Part shown: positions 14,101-26,100 of the stretch, piece by piece
Position numbering within the stretch: position 1 is the stretch's first letter
How the letters are laid out: the number at the start of each line of letters is the position of its first letter
From: Mesostigma viride
Taxonomy: Eukaryota > Streptophyta > Mesostigmatophyceae > Mesostigmatales > Mesostigmataceae
Direction of reading: 5' to 3'
Length of the DNA stretch: 64,000 nucleotides
NCBI GenBank assembly: GCA_009746045.1
Contig: RPFO01000178.1
Span: forward strand, 404,369 to 468,368
Program-made: the position numbers and the translations under genes
The notes under the pieces: generated by a model
What the model saw: the letters and a program-made list of their open reading frames with translations, nothing else
What the model was told of the DNA's origin: nothing
Database searches by the model: none

Positions 14101-17100
14101 TTCGGCCGCATAGAGGGCCCAGCACCGGGGCATTGGAAGAGTAGTGGGGGCATGCACCACTCGTCCAATTTATCATTGAAGTAGAAATGCCGGACAAAAC
14201 CCGTGCAGGCATTGCCAGGATCCGGCCAGAGCGCCCTGGCATGAATGTCCTCAACGATCAGTGGACTACACAGCTGTGCCTTCCCATTGATGTCGGGCTT
14301 CCCCCAGCTGGTCGTCTTACAAAAACACTAAAAAACCGGAACCGAAATCGGCCTATGGGCTCCTTGGCTTTACGCCCCGAGGTCGCCACTAGAGCACAGG
14401 TAATCGACTTTGCGTTCCTCGTATCCATTCTCGTGTGCCCAGCTGCGCATTAAATCAACGCTCTCAGCTTTGTTGGCATCCACAGCCTCGCCGCATGAGC
14501 AGCCTCCGTTGCTAGGATCGCATGCAATCTACCTTGCCCTCGTGCCCTAACCTTATTGCGGGGCGGGTCAACGGGAGATCCAACAACGGCATTTGGCAAG
14601 AATAGCTTGCACAGCATTCCGGAGCGGCCGCCTCGGCGGTGCACAGTGGCGGGAGAATAATCCCAATCTGGAATCCGCCCCCCCGGCCGGTTGTTCAAGT
14701 TCTACTATTTATTGATCCTCCACAAGTGGATGAGACGCGAAGGCGATCCTCCACAGTGTTGCAGGTTGGTTGGCAACGAGGCCGGCCACGCTAGTTCAGG
14801 CGGCCGCGGGCGCATGGCAGTGTGCCGCTGACCAGGCAGATCCACGGGCGCTTGCCATCTCGGAGACTGCACGCATGCCCGCTGCGCGAATCCTAGCGCT
14901 TGATCGAGCCTAAGTCAATCAACGACAACGAGCCCATGCGCGCGCCGCTCAGCAAGGCATTACGAGCTGCTCGCAAGCCAAGGGCGCCGATGTGAGGCAG
15001 CGTGATCAGTAATGGTCAGCCCGCCATCGCACTCCAGGCGATGTGCGAGGGCCAAGCGCTAGGATTGGCTCAGCCGACCTGCGTGCAGTCTCCGATATGG
15101 CAAGCGTCCGTGGATCTGCCTGGTCAGCGGCGCGCTGCTATGCCGCGGCCGCCTGCTGAACCAGCGTGACACCTCGTTGCCCACCAATCCGCAACACCGT
15201 TCACGTGGAGAACAACGGTGCATCCAGCACTCCGTCGATAGGAAGGAATGGTGGAAGATGCAGCCGCTCCGCCGGCTCTCCACCAGGGTTGGCAAGCTCC
15301 AGCAGTGGTGGCTGAGGTGTGTGCGGCGTTTAAAAAGTTAGCGACAACTGTTGGTGGGCCGGCAGGGCGACTTGCTCGGACAAAGGTAGTAACCGCGCCT
15401 GCTTGCTTCGCTTCACCACCACTACGTCCACTGCATTGGCGGATGGTACGGGGGTTGTGGGTGAACCCAGGGTGTGCCCCTAGAAATTCTCAAGCTCCGG
15501 GAGAGGCCTTTATACTCTCCCTAGCCGGCAGCTCCGATGAGTTCCAAGGCTACTTGCGGCCTCTGGACGATCGATGGGGCAGCCTCACTGCATTCCCTAT
15601 GCCTAATTTGCGATGATTCCTGTTGTATTGCACCCCTATTATGGCCTGCACCATGATGCAGAGAGAGAGAGAGAGAGTCCTCTGTGACCTGCCCACTTGA
15701 GGGAGTGAGAGAAGCTAGGGCGCCCTCCCTCCTCATTGTGTGTCGGGGTTGAAGGTTCCTTCATTGGTACCCACGTGACGCAGTCTACGTGCTTTTGATT
15801 CATTAACTCATGAGGGGTTCCCGTAGTAACCAGTTGGGGTTCCCATAATAACCAGTTGGGGTTCCCATAGTAACCAGTTGGGGTTCCCATAATAACCAGT
15901 TGGGGTTCCCATAATAACCAGTTGGGGTTCTCATAATAACCAGTTGGGGTTCCCATAATAACCAGTTGGGGTTCCCATAATAACCAGTTGGGGTTCCCAT
16001 AATAACCAGTTGGGGTTCCCATAATAACCAGTTGGGGTTCCCATAATAACCAGTTGGGGTTCCCATAACAACCAGTTGGGGTTCCTTTAGTTACCAGTTG
16101 GGGTTCCCAACCAAGCGGAAGCCATCACTCGCTTGCAGCGCGATGGACACCGCACTGGGTGAAGATGCTGGCCAGGCTGCTGGGTCCGTCCGCAACAATG
16201 CGGACCCATGCGATGGCTATCTGTGGGGTGTCTTGGTGTATGGATGGGTCCACTGCACGCGCGATGATGGGTGGCTAGGTGGTAGCTGCCTATGGGCGCT
16301 GCATGGCCCACCGCACAAGGGGTACTTTGAGGATGCCACTTCTTGCAACGCTTTGTTCGGGGAATCTGCCGTAAAAAAATATGGCCACTGACAAGTAGAA
16401 ACCATCACGTCTCTAACATACGGCGCAGGATTTCCAGCAATGTCGAACATTTAAGAATGTACTACAGCCTAAAACTGGTCGGGCGTGCGGCCTGACCAGC
16501 CGGCTCACAATTTCACATATTTGTGTCTAACGCCTGGCAGCTATCTGCGCGGCCGGCGGCACTTCAAGCCGGCGGCTTTCCCAGCCACCTGCGGCCGTCT
16601 CTCTTCTACCACTCTCTATATATAATAAATTTCCAAAGGAATCCAAATTTTATCATTACTCCACAAGCTCGGGGAAGGTGGTTTCTCTCATGTCCGGCCA
16701 TCATATCAACCGCATGGCCATGTTCGGCCAACATAGTGACCGCAATGCTGGCCTGCGTGCATGGGTGTGCTGTACATCAGTTGGCGGCAACTTATCGGAC
16801 GGCACGTGGTGACTGCATCTGCTGTATGGCCTGGAATGGGGACAGTTGGTAGCAAAAAGGCATGTCTTGCAGAATGGCATGCTTGTGCAGGGTGGCATGC
16901 TTGTGCAGGGTGGCATGCTTGTGCAGGATGGAACAGGCTCCAATCATCAACCTTGGGGTGGCCGTGTTGTGCGGGGCGGGATGGTGTGAGGCATAACGTC
17001 TGCACGGCGTACCCAGGGGCCTACCCCCTGCCTTTACACACCCTTCCAAGGCGCCCCTCCCCCTTATCGCCTCCTACCAAGGCGCCCCCCCCCTATGCGC

Positions 17101-20100
17101 ACCCTACCAACTACCAAGGGACCTCCCCTCTTTACGCACACAGTACCAAGGAACCCCCGCCCTTCAAGCACCGCCGGGTCCAGAAACTTGCGCCGGTGAA
17201 ATTTATCTTTCGCTCCTCTGCTGCTTCTGTGCCCGTGGCAATACACCTGGCAACTCCCTATATTGCGCGTGCGCGCAGGCACCCCCTGCAGGAGCTGAGG
17301 GTGGACGGTTTCGTGCCCAACGACACGCGCATGGGGCAAGGTGGGTGGCGTGCACAGTGCGCCAAACGATGCGCCCATGCATGGGGCAAGGTGGGTTGTC
17401 CTTTGGTGCTCAACAACGGATGAACGTCGCTCCCAATTGTGACACAATGAATGAACGTCGACCGCTTGTGACACAACAGACGAACGTCGCCCGCTTTTGA
17501 CACAGCCAAGCAATGTCTTCCAAGTGGCCGTGTAGCCAGCCACTAGCTGGGCTTTCAGCTGGTCTGTAAACTATGCCATGTAGAACATATTCCAACGTAA
17601 CAGCTCCATGCCTATCGACCCTTTGCTGTGCTCAAGTGACCCTGTGCGGCCTGATTTCTCACCACGCGCTACGCAGGTTGCCATGTGGCGCGTGCATAGG
17701 GCGCAGCAGCATGCGTGCACATGCATCCCTGTGCCACCGGTGATTCCGGGCTAACGGCTTAACAACATGGTTCTGGCGGCCGCATGACGCGTCATGTATG
17801 CGTGGGGGCCATGACATTGTGCATGCGTGGGCGGGCTAGGGGCATATGCTGGTGCAGGTCGCGGTAAGGGTGTCTGCGTAGCGGCATGCAGGGAAAGCTG
17901 GGGAGGGCATAGGCAATCTCTCTATTCATGCACATATGCACATGCCATGTTGGGCTGTCCTTTAGCTGGTCATCATCTCTTACCTGCAAGGATGTCATCC
18001 AGGTATATGAGCTACTTGTGAGGTGGAGTCTACGACTGCAGTTCACCGCGCCAGCTCATCAACGAACCAAAGGGCACATGTCCGACACTCCCTGCTTACC
18101 CTCCTCCCTGCCTGTTGCCTCATGGCCGGGCGCGCCCCCCCCCCCCGCCGGGCCCCCAACCCACCACCCACACCATGCAGACGAGCGCCGCATCCACGTG
18201 ATCACAGGGCCAAACTTCTCGGGCAAATCCGTCCTCGTGAAGCAGGTGGGTATGAGGGTGCCATGTGCCGCAAGAGTGAGGGTCGGGGCCGATGGCAGGG
18301 GCATGTGAGGCATTTCACTTATCCGCTCATGGCCTCTGGGTAGATCTAGACATCCTGGGTATGGCCACGCCCCGTGCCCGCAGAACCACATGCCTCGTCA
18401 GTGACAGTCCTGCAGCTGCGGGGCGCTGTGCTAAATCATGGGATAGGACTTCTTGGCCAGTGCCCACAAGGTGTGTGCAGTGTGAGGAAAGAGTCATGAG
18501 TCAAGGGGGTATACACTCAATCAATTGGTACTTGGTGCATGTGCTACTTGTTTGCGTACTTTGGATTGCCTTAACTGGCTGGTTTGTTTGGGCAGCGCGT
18601 GGCATGAAACGCCAACATATGCTGCTTTTGTAGGGAGCTGCAGCGATGTACACGGCCTCTCCCATGCTGCTGCCTGGGTTTCTTCGTTCGTCTTTGTTCC
18701 ATTCACAAACTATTGTTCCATACACTCGTCCCATACACGATTTTAATCTAAACTATTGTTCCATACACAAACTATTGTTCCATACACAAACTATTGTTCC
18801 ATACACAATTTTAATATAAACTATTGTTCCATACACAAACTATTGTTCTTGCTTCCATAGCATGGCCAGTGCTAACATTGGATTCCCAAAGTCCCCTCCC
18901 TGACCTCCCCCACCCCCACCACCCCGCGCCCCCACACACTGTCATCGTGCCAGGTGGCGCTGATCGTCTTCCTCGCCCACATCGGCAGCTATGTGCCCGC
19001 CGAGGAGGCGCGCATCGGCATCACCGACCGGTGGGTAGTGAAGCATGCACCGCACCTGCTCACGCGGGAGCCCTCACCAACATCTGTAGCTGGGGAATGC
19101 GGCAACCTGCACCGGGTGTGCATAGGCGCCCGGCAAGCAGGCGTGTGTTGTGGAGGCAGGCGAATAACACCTGCACTGCCAGGGTATGCGCAGGGTGGCG
19201 GTACAGCCGGATGGATATGAGTGCGGGGACCTTAACGTTGTAAACTGCTGCCGTGGTTGCTGGGGACGATGGATCTGGGAACGAGAGCTCAGGATGAGGG
19301 TGGGTGGAGCAGGACCGGAGCACGGGTGATTCCATCGTGGGTTCCTGCTTGCATCCCCTTTCACCGTCCGGAACGTTGTCTACCAACGGTACAACCCATC
19401 ACTCCTACTCTTCAAGGTGCGACCAGACGTAGCCAGGTACCCCTGCGTTATCATCATTGCACACCAGTGTCTAGTAGCGCCATTTTCCTCCTGCCGTTCC
19501 ACGACGAATATCCTCCCACCCTCTTCCACATGCACGGTGACCCAGTGACAGGCCCTGCTCCCTAACTCCCCGTGTTGCACTCTGGTCCTGCCGGCCCCCC
19601 CACTCAACCCCCCCCCCATCCCCTCCCCCCCCTTGCAGCATCTTCTCACGTGTGGAGTCCAAGGAGACGCTGGCCTCCTCTAACTCTACCTTCATGATCG
19701 ACCTGCACCAGATGGCCTCCATGACACGGTAATGTGTGGGGGTGGACAGTACGCGGTGATGTGTGGGGGTGGACAGTACGCGGTGATGTGGGGGGGTGGA
19801 CAGTACGCGCGGTGATGTGGGGGGGTGGACAGTACGCGCGGTGATGTGTGGGGGTGGACAGTACGCGCGGTGATGTGGGGGGGTGGACAGTACGCGCGGT
19901 GATGTGTGGGGGTGGACAGTACGCGCGGTGATGTGGGGGGTGGACAGTACGCGCGGTGATGTGGGGGGTGGACAGTACGCGCGGTGATGTGTGGGGGTGG
20001 ACAGTACGCGCGGTGATGTGGGGGGTGGACAGTACGCGCGGTGATGTGTGGGGGTGGACAGTACGCGCGGTGATGTGTGGGGGTGGACAGTACGCGCGGT

Positions 20101-23100
20101 GATGTGGGGGGTGGACAGTACGCGCAGTGATGTGTGGGGGTGGACAGTACGCGCGGTGATGTGGGGGGTGGACAGTACGCGCGGTGATGTGTGGGGGTGG
20201 ACAGTACGCGCGGTGATGTGTGGGGGTGGACAGTACGCGGTGATGTGTGGGGTGGACAGTACGCGCGGTGATGTGTGTGGGTGGACAGTACGCGGTGATG
20301 TGGGGGGGTGGACAGTACGCGGTGATGTGGGGGGTGGACAGTACGCGCGGTGATGTGTGGGGGTGGACAGTACGCGCGGTGATGTGGGGGGTGGACAGTA
20401 CGCGCGGTGATGTGGGGGGTGGACAGTACGCGCGGTGATGTGGGGGGTGGACAGTACGCGCGGTGATGTGGGGGGTGGACAGTACGCGCGGTGATGTGTG
20501 GGGGTGGACAGTACGCGCGGTGATGTGTGGGGGTGGACAGTACGCCCGGTGATGCGTGGGGGTGGACAGTACGCGGTGATGTGTGGGGGTGGACAGTACG
20601 CGCGGTGATGTGTGGGGGTGGACAGTACGCGCGGTGATGTGTGGGGGTGGAGAGGTATGGGGGGTGCACAGGCTGGGTTCGAATTCAAATTCAGTTGGGT
20701 GGGAGAAAACGTTTGCATATTCACAACACAGTCAGTCTGGGGGCAACACTGGCTTGTGGCCACGGGTTGTATCAGGGGGGGCGCAAACAATGTGTTGTAA
20801 AAAGTGGAAGTGCCGTACGTAGCAGCTAGCACGGTTTACCAGTGTTCAGCTTGGGTTGGCCATAATATTTTTTTACCAACAAAAGGCCACCCGGCCACCA
20901 TGCAGATTAGAAGATTGGGTGGACCCAGGTGGTGAAGATTTGGAGCAAGATTTTGGAGCCTTTTGAAAACATGTGTACATTGGAGCAAAGGTCGGGGGTG
21001 GTATCAAGGCACAACCTGGGGGCGATTGTCATGCCCTGATTCCATGTTCAATGAATCAGGGCCTAACCATGTCCGTAGGGTTGGGATGCTGTGCAAGGCC
21101 CATGCCTGGGCAATGCAGTCCGTGTGCACGGCAACAGGAACAGCCGATGGGAGACTGTGTTTTGCTTCGATCTCCCAATGCCATCACGACAGCCCACAGT
21201 AGTGCACACGTGGCTTACTATACTAGAGCTGCCTCAGGACCGTGCTGGCGGTGGCACCCGAGCGGCATGGCAGGTGGGAAGGGCAAGGCATGGGCAGCGC
21301 TTGGGACAGGGATGGGCAGGCAGCGGCAGGGGGCGGGGGCAGAGACAGGATGGTGGAGTACTCTTTCTTGTAAGGGTGGGTGGCGAGGCGGTGCACAGCA
21401 GGGAAATGGGAAACATCTTGCACCAATGTGTTTGACTCTTTGTTGGACCGTGCTTGATGGTCTGCCCTTGGCCTGCATCCGGAGTTGCGAGGCTGGACGG
21501 GATGCCCGCAGCCACGCGCCTATACTGACAGCTGACTCATGCCACCGAGTGACTGCCCGTACTTGTATCTTCTCCTCCGCCCGCTCAACGCGCAGGAACG
21601 CGACGTCGCGCAGCCTGCTGGTGATCGATGAGGCGGGCAAAGGCACGCTCAACTCAGGTGGGCGCTACGGCAGTAAGAGCTACTAAGGCAGTTAAGGCGC
21701 GCTGGCAACGCGACCGGGGGATGCTAATTTAGTAAAGGCAGCTCAACACCGGTGGGTGCACTGCTGGAGTTTGTGTGGTGGATAATGTGGTCGGCGTGAT
21801 GGTGGTGGTTGTTGACGTGGTGGCTATTAGTGTTGAGGTCACGATGGCAAATGTGGAAATTCCCTATTGCGGACAGTTTTAATTACCATCAGGTGCGCAC
21901 TTTTACTAAACCGGCGCTTTATTCTCTCGGGTGCAACCTTCAGGACTAGGACATAATTGTCGCGGCAACGCGGCCACCAAGGGAGTGTACAGGGGAGGAC
22001 ATATGGCTGTCATGAAGCAGCAGTGCGCCATAGTTTCCATTTTTTCTTTATGAGCGTGGCGGGTCGCACAGTGACGGCCAGCTGGCAGGTGCTGGTGTGC
22101 ATGCGCGCTACGCGTCGCAGCACAGCATCACATTATGGTCCATAGGTGGCTTTGGCCTGCGTGTGCCTGTCTTGTTGCATGGGAGCTGCACAAAGCGTGC
22201 ATGTGTGGGACCGGGGCGGTGTAGGGTGGCAACCGCCATGCCAACATGGACAAGGGTGCAACGCTGCAACTTGGGTGACATCACATGGATTGGTGGACGT
22301 TGTGAACATGGTGACCATGGTGATGCGTTAAGGAATGCCGGTCCGGAATAAACTGCAAGGATATAGATAATTTTTTAGGAAGTTTCAAGCAATGCACTAG
22401 AAATCTAAGCAATGCAAGGAGAATTCCATGTGCTAGCTTGCTCATGGAAGTACCCACCAACCCTTGAGGACTGCCTGGCAGTGGTAACTTCTCCAGCCAG
22501 TCTCACCGAATAACATGATGAGAGGCGAGGCGCGCATGTCTCCTAGTTCGCCCATCCATACCCAGCCAGCGAGTGCCCTCCATCAATGAGCAGAAACTGC
22601 GCCTGTTGCATCTCACGTGCGATATTCCCGATGCCCTTTTCTCGATGCGGTGTTGCTGATGCGCTGTTGCTGTTGGCCTGGCCTTGGGGGACGTCCCTGC
22701 GGGGCAGACGGCGTGGGCCTGCTGTGCTCGCTGCTGCACCACTTTGCGCAGCTCGACCCGTGCCCAAAGGTACGTGGCAGCCGCCGGGGAGGAGTAGTTG
22801 CGTGGAGACTTCCAGGTTTCAGCGCAACACTTCAGCCCACATGTGTGAATGGGGAAGGCAGGCCACCGCAAGGTCACAGGGTTGAGGGCAGATGCAACAC
22901 GGACACACCGCCTGCCCTAAACCCTATTAAAGCCGCGCGCACCACCTGCGCTGCACCCGCCACACGCGCGCGCCGCCTGCCACGGCCAACGTCCTCACGG
23001 CACCACGTCATCCCCATCCTTCAAGCGCTGACATTTCCCTCATGTGTACGCCCTTGTTTGGCTGTCATTGTCGCCTCACCCTGGGGCGCGCTCCAGGTGC

Positions 23101-26100
23101 TTTGCTGCACGCACTTCAGCGAGGTGTACGACGAGACCAACCTGCCGCCGGTGCGTGCATGTTTAGGGTTTAGGGTTTAGGGGGAGGGGAGGCCGCCGGT
23201 AGGTGGGTGCAAGGGGGAGGGGAGGCCGCCGGTAGGTGGGTGCAAGGGGGAGGGGAGGCCGCCGATAGGTGGGTGCAAGGGGGAGGGGAGGCCGCCGGTA
23301 GGTGGGTGCAAGGGGGAGGGGAGGCCGCCGGTCTAGGTGGGGGCAAGGGGAAGGGGAGGCCGCCGGTAGGTGGGTGCAAGGGGGAGGGGAGGCCGCCGGT
23401 AGGTGGGTGCAAGGGGAAGGGGAGGCCGCCGGTCTAGGTGGGGGCAAGGGGGAGGGGAGGCCGCCGGTAGGTGGGTGCAAGGGGGAGGGGAGGCCGCCGG
23501 TAGGTGGGTGCAAGGGGGAGGGGAGGCCGCCGGTAGGTGGGTGCAAGGGGGAGGGGAGGCCGCCGGTAGGTGGGTGCAAGGGGGAGGGGAGGCCGCCGGT
23601 AGGTGGGTGCAAGGGGGAGGGGAGGCCGCCGGTAGGTGGGTGCAAGGGGGAGGGGAGGCCGCCGGTCTAGGTGGGGCAAGGGGGAGGGGAGGCCGCCGGT
23701 AGGTGGGTGCAAGGGGAGGGGAGGCCGCCGGTAGGTGGGTGCAAGGGGGAGGGGAGGCCGCCTGTAGGTGGGTGCAAGGGGGAGGGGAGGCCGCCGATAG
23801 GTGGGTGCAAGGGGGAGGGGAGGCCGCCGGTAGGTGGGTGCAAGGGGGAGGGGAGGCCGCCTGTAGGTGGGTGCAAGGGGGAGGGGAGGCCGCCGGTAGG
23901 TGGGTGCAAGGGGGAGGGGAGGCCGCCGGTCTAGGTGGGGGCAAGGGGGAGGGGAGGCCGCCGGTAGGTGGGTGCAAGGGGGAGGGGAGGCCGCCGGTAG
24001 GTGGGTGCAAGGGGGAGGGGAGGCCGCCGGTAGGTGGGTGCAAGGGGGAGGGGAGGCCGCCGATAGGTGGGTGCAAGGGGGAGGGGAGGCCGCCGGTAGG
24101 TGGGTGCAAGCGGGAGGGGAGGCCGCCGGTAGGTGGGTGCAAGGGGGAGGGGAGGCCGCCGGTAGGTGGGGGCAAGGGGAGGGGAGGCCGCCGGTAGGTG
24201 GGGGCAAGGGGGAGGGGAGGCCGCCGGTAGGTGGGTGCAAGGGGGAGGGGAGGCCGCCGGTAGGTGGGTGCAAGGGGGAGGGGAGGCCGCCGGTAGGTGG
24301 GTGCAAGGGGGAGGGGAGGCCGCCGGTAGGTGGGTGCAAGCGGGAGGGGAGGCCGCCGGTAGGTGGGTGCAAGGGGAGGGGAGGCCGCCGGTAGGTGGGG
24401 GCAAGGGGGAGGGGAGGCCGCCGGTAGGTGGGGGCAAGGGGGAGGGGAGGCCGCCGGTAGGTGGGTGCAAGGGGGAGGGGAGGCCGCCGGTAGGTGGGTG
24501 CAAGGGGGAGAGGAGGCCGCCGGTAGGTGGGTGCAAGGGGGAGGGGAGGCCGCCGGTAGGTGGGTGCAAGGGGGAGGGGAGGCCGCCGGTAGGTGGGTGC
24601 AAGGGGGAGGGGAGGCCGCCGGTAGGTGGGTGCAAGGGGGAGGGGAGGCCGCCGGTAGGTGGGGCAAGGGGGAGGGGAGGCCGCCGGTAGGTGGGGGCAA
24701 GGGGGAGGGGAGGCCGCCGGTAGGTGGGTGCAAGGGGGAGGGGAGGCCGCCGGTAGGTGGGTCAAGGGGGAGGGGAGGCCGCCGATAGGTGGGTGCAAGG
24801 GGGAGGGGAGGCCGCCGGTAGGTGGGTGCAAGGGGGAGGGGAGGCCGCCGGTAGGTGGGTGCAAGGGGGAGGGGAGGCCGCCGGTAGGTGGGTGCAAGGG
24901 GGAGGGGAGGCCGCCGGTAGGTGGGTGCAAGGGGGAGGGGAGGCCGCCGGTAGGTGGGTGCAAGGGGAGGGGAGGCCGCCGGTAGGTGGGTGCAAGGGGG
25001 AGGGGAGGCCGCCGGTAGGTGGGGGCAAGGGGGAGGGGAGGCCGCCGGTAGGTGGGTGCAAGGGGGAGGGGAGGCCGCCGGTACGTGCGTGGGGGGAAAT
25101 GGGGAGGCCACCGGAATAGGTGGGGCTGGCCAAGGGGTGGCACCCGCACCCAGTACGTGCGTGCGGGGGAGGGGAGGCGGGCCATGCCGGCGCTGATGGG
25201 TCGCTGGTGGATGCGATCCCCTTGCGTGTGTGCTGCCCAGTGGCGACGCGGCGTGCACACAGCGCGCAGACTCAGTCATCAACAAGCGAGCCGTTTCTAT
25301 GTTGAATATAGTAGGGGCCTTGGATCGCGGGAGCCACAGGCAGAACAAAGTTTGTTCATTTGCATATGCATGATTACTTCTGCAGGCGCTGATGTGGCTG
25401 CCTCACGCCCTGGGTGGGTGCAGGGCGTGAGGCGCATCCTCTATGGGTCACTCCCTAAAAGGCCTAAATGCGCGATCACCTGCTTGCCTGCTCCTGCGTG
25501 CCCGCTCATGTGTGCCTGCTCGTGCCTGCTCGCGGGTGTGCAGAGCCCCAAGATCCTCTTCCAAACGATGAGCGTCTGCCAGGACCCCACAGCCAGCAGC
25601 TCCATCATCTTTCTCTACAAGTGAGTGCCAGCTGTCGCCTTCCTGTACAAGTGAGTGCCAGGTGTCATCTTTCTGTACAAGTGAGTGCCAGCTGTCACCT
25701 TCCTGTACAAGTGAGTGCCAGCTGTCACCTTCCTGTACAATTGAGTGCCAGGTGTCATCTTCCTGTACAAGTGAGTGTCAGCTGTCATCTTTCTCTACAA
25801 GTGAGTGCCAGGTGTCATCTTCCTTGACAAGTGAGTGCCAGGTGTCATCTTCTTCTACAAATAAGTGCCAGGTGTCATCTTCCTTTGCAAGTGTCAGAGT
25901 GGTATCACCTTCTTGCACATGCCGGTGACCGACTGATCGTTGGTGCCGACACAGGCCTGTCTGCGGGTATCGGAGATGGCGGAGCACAGGCCTGTCTGCG
26001 GGCTGGTATCGGAGATGGCGGAGATGGGGGATCGATGGTTGTGGCGCAGAGAGCATGTTCGCTTGAAGCGCCTAGCGCTTGCACGGCCCATGATGCGGTC

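Noticed and set aside
23333-25348. Reading frames of more than 600 codons on the minus strand, Pro/Leu-rich
   Set aside because: They exist because the 33-bp unit is a multiple of three and stop-free; every frame on both strands is open and the block lies in an MSH5 intron.
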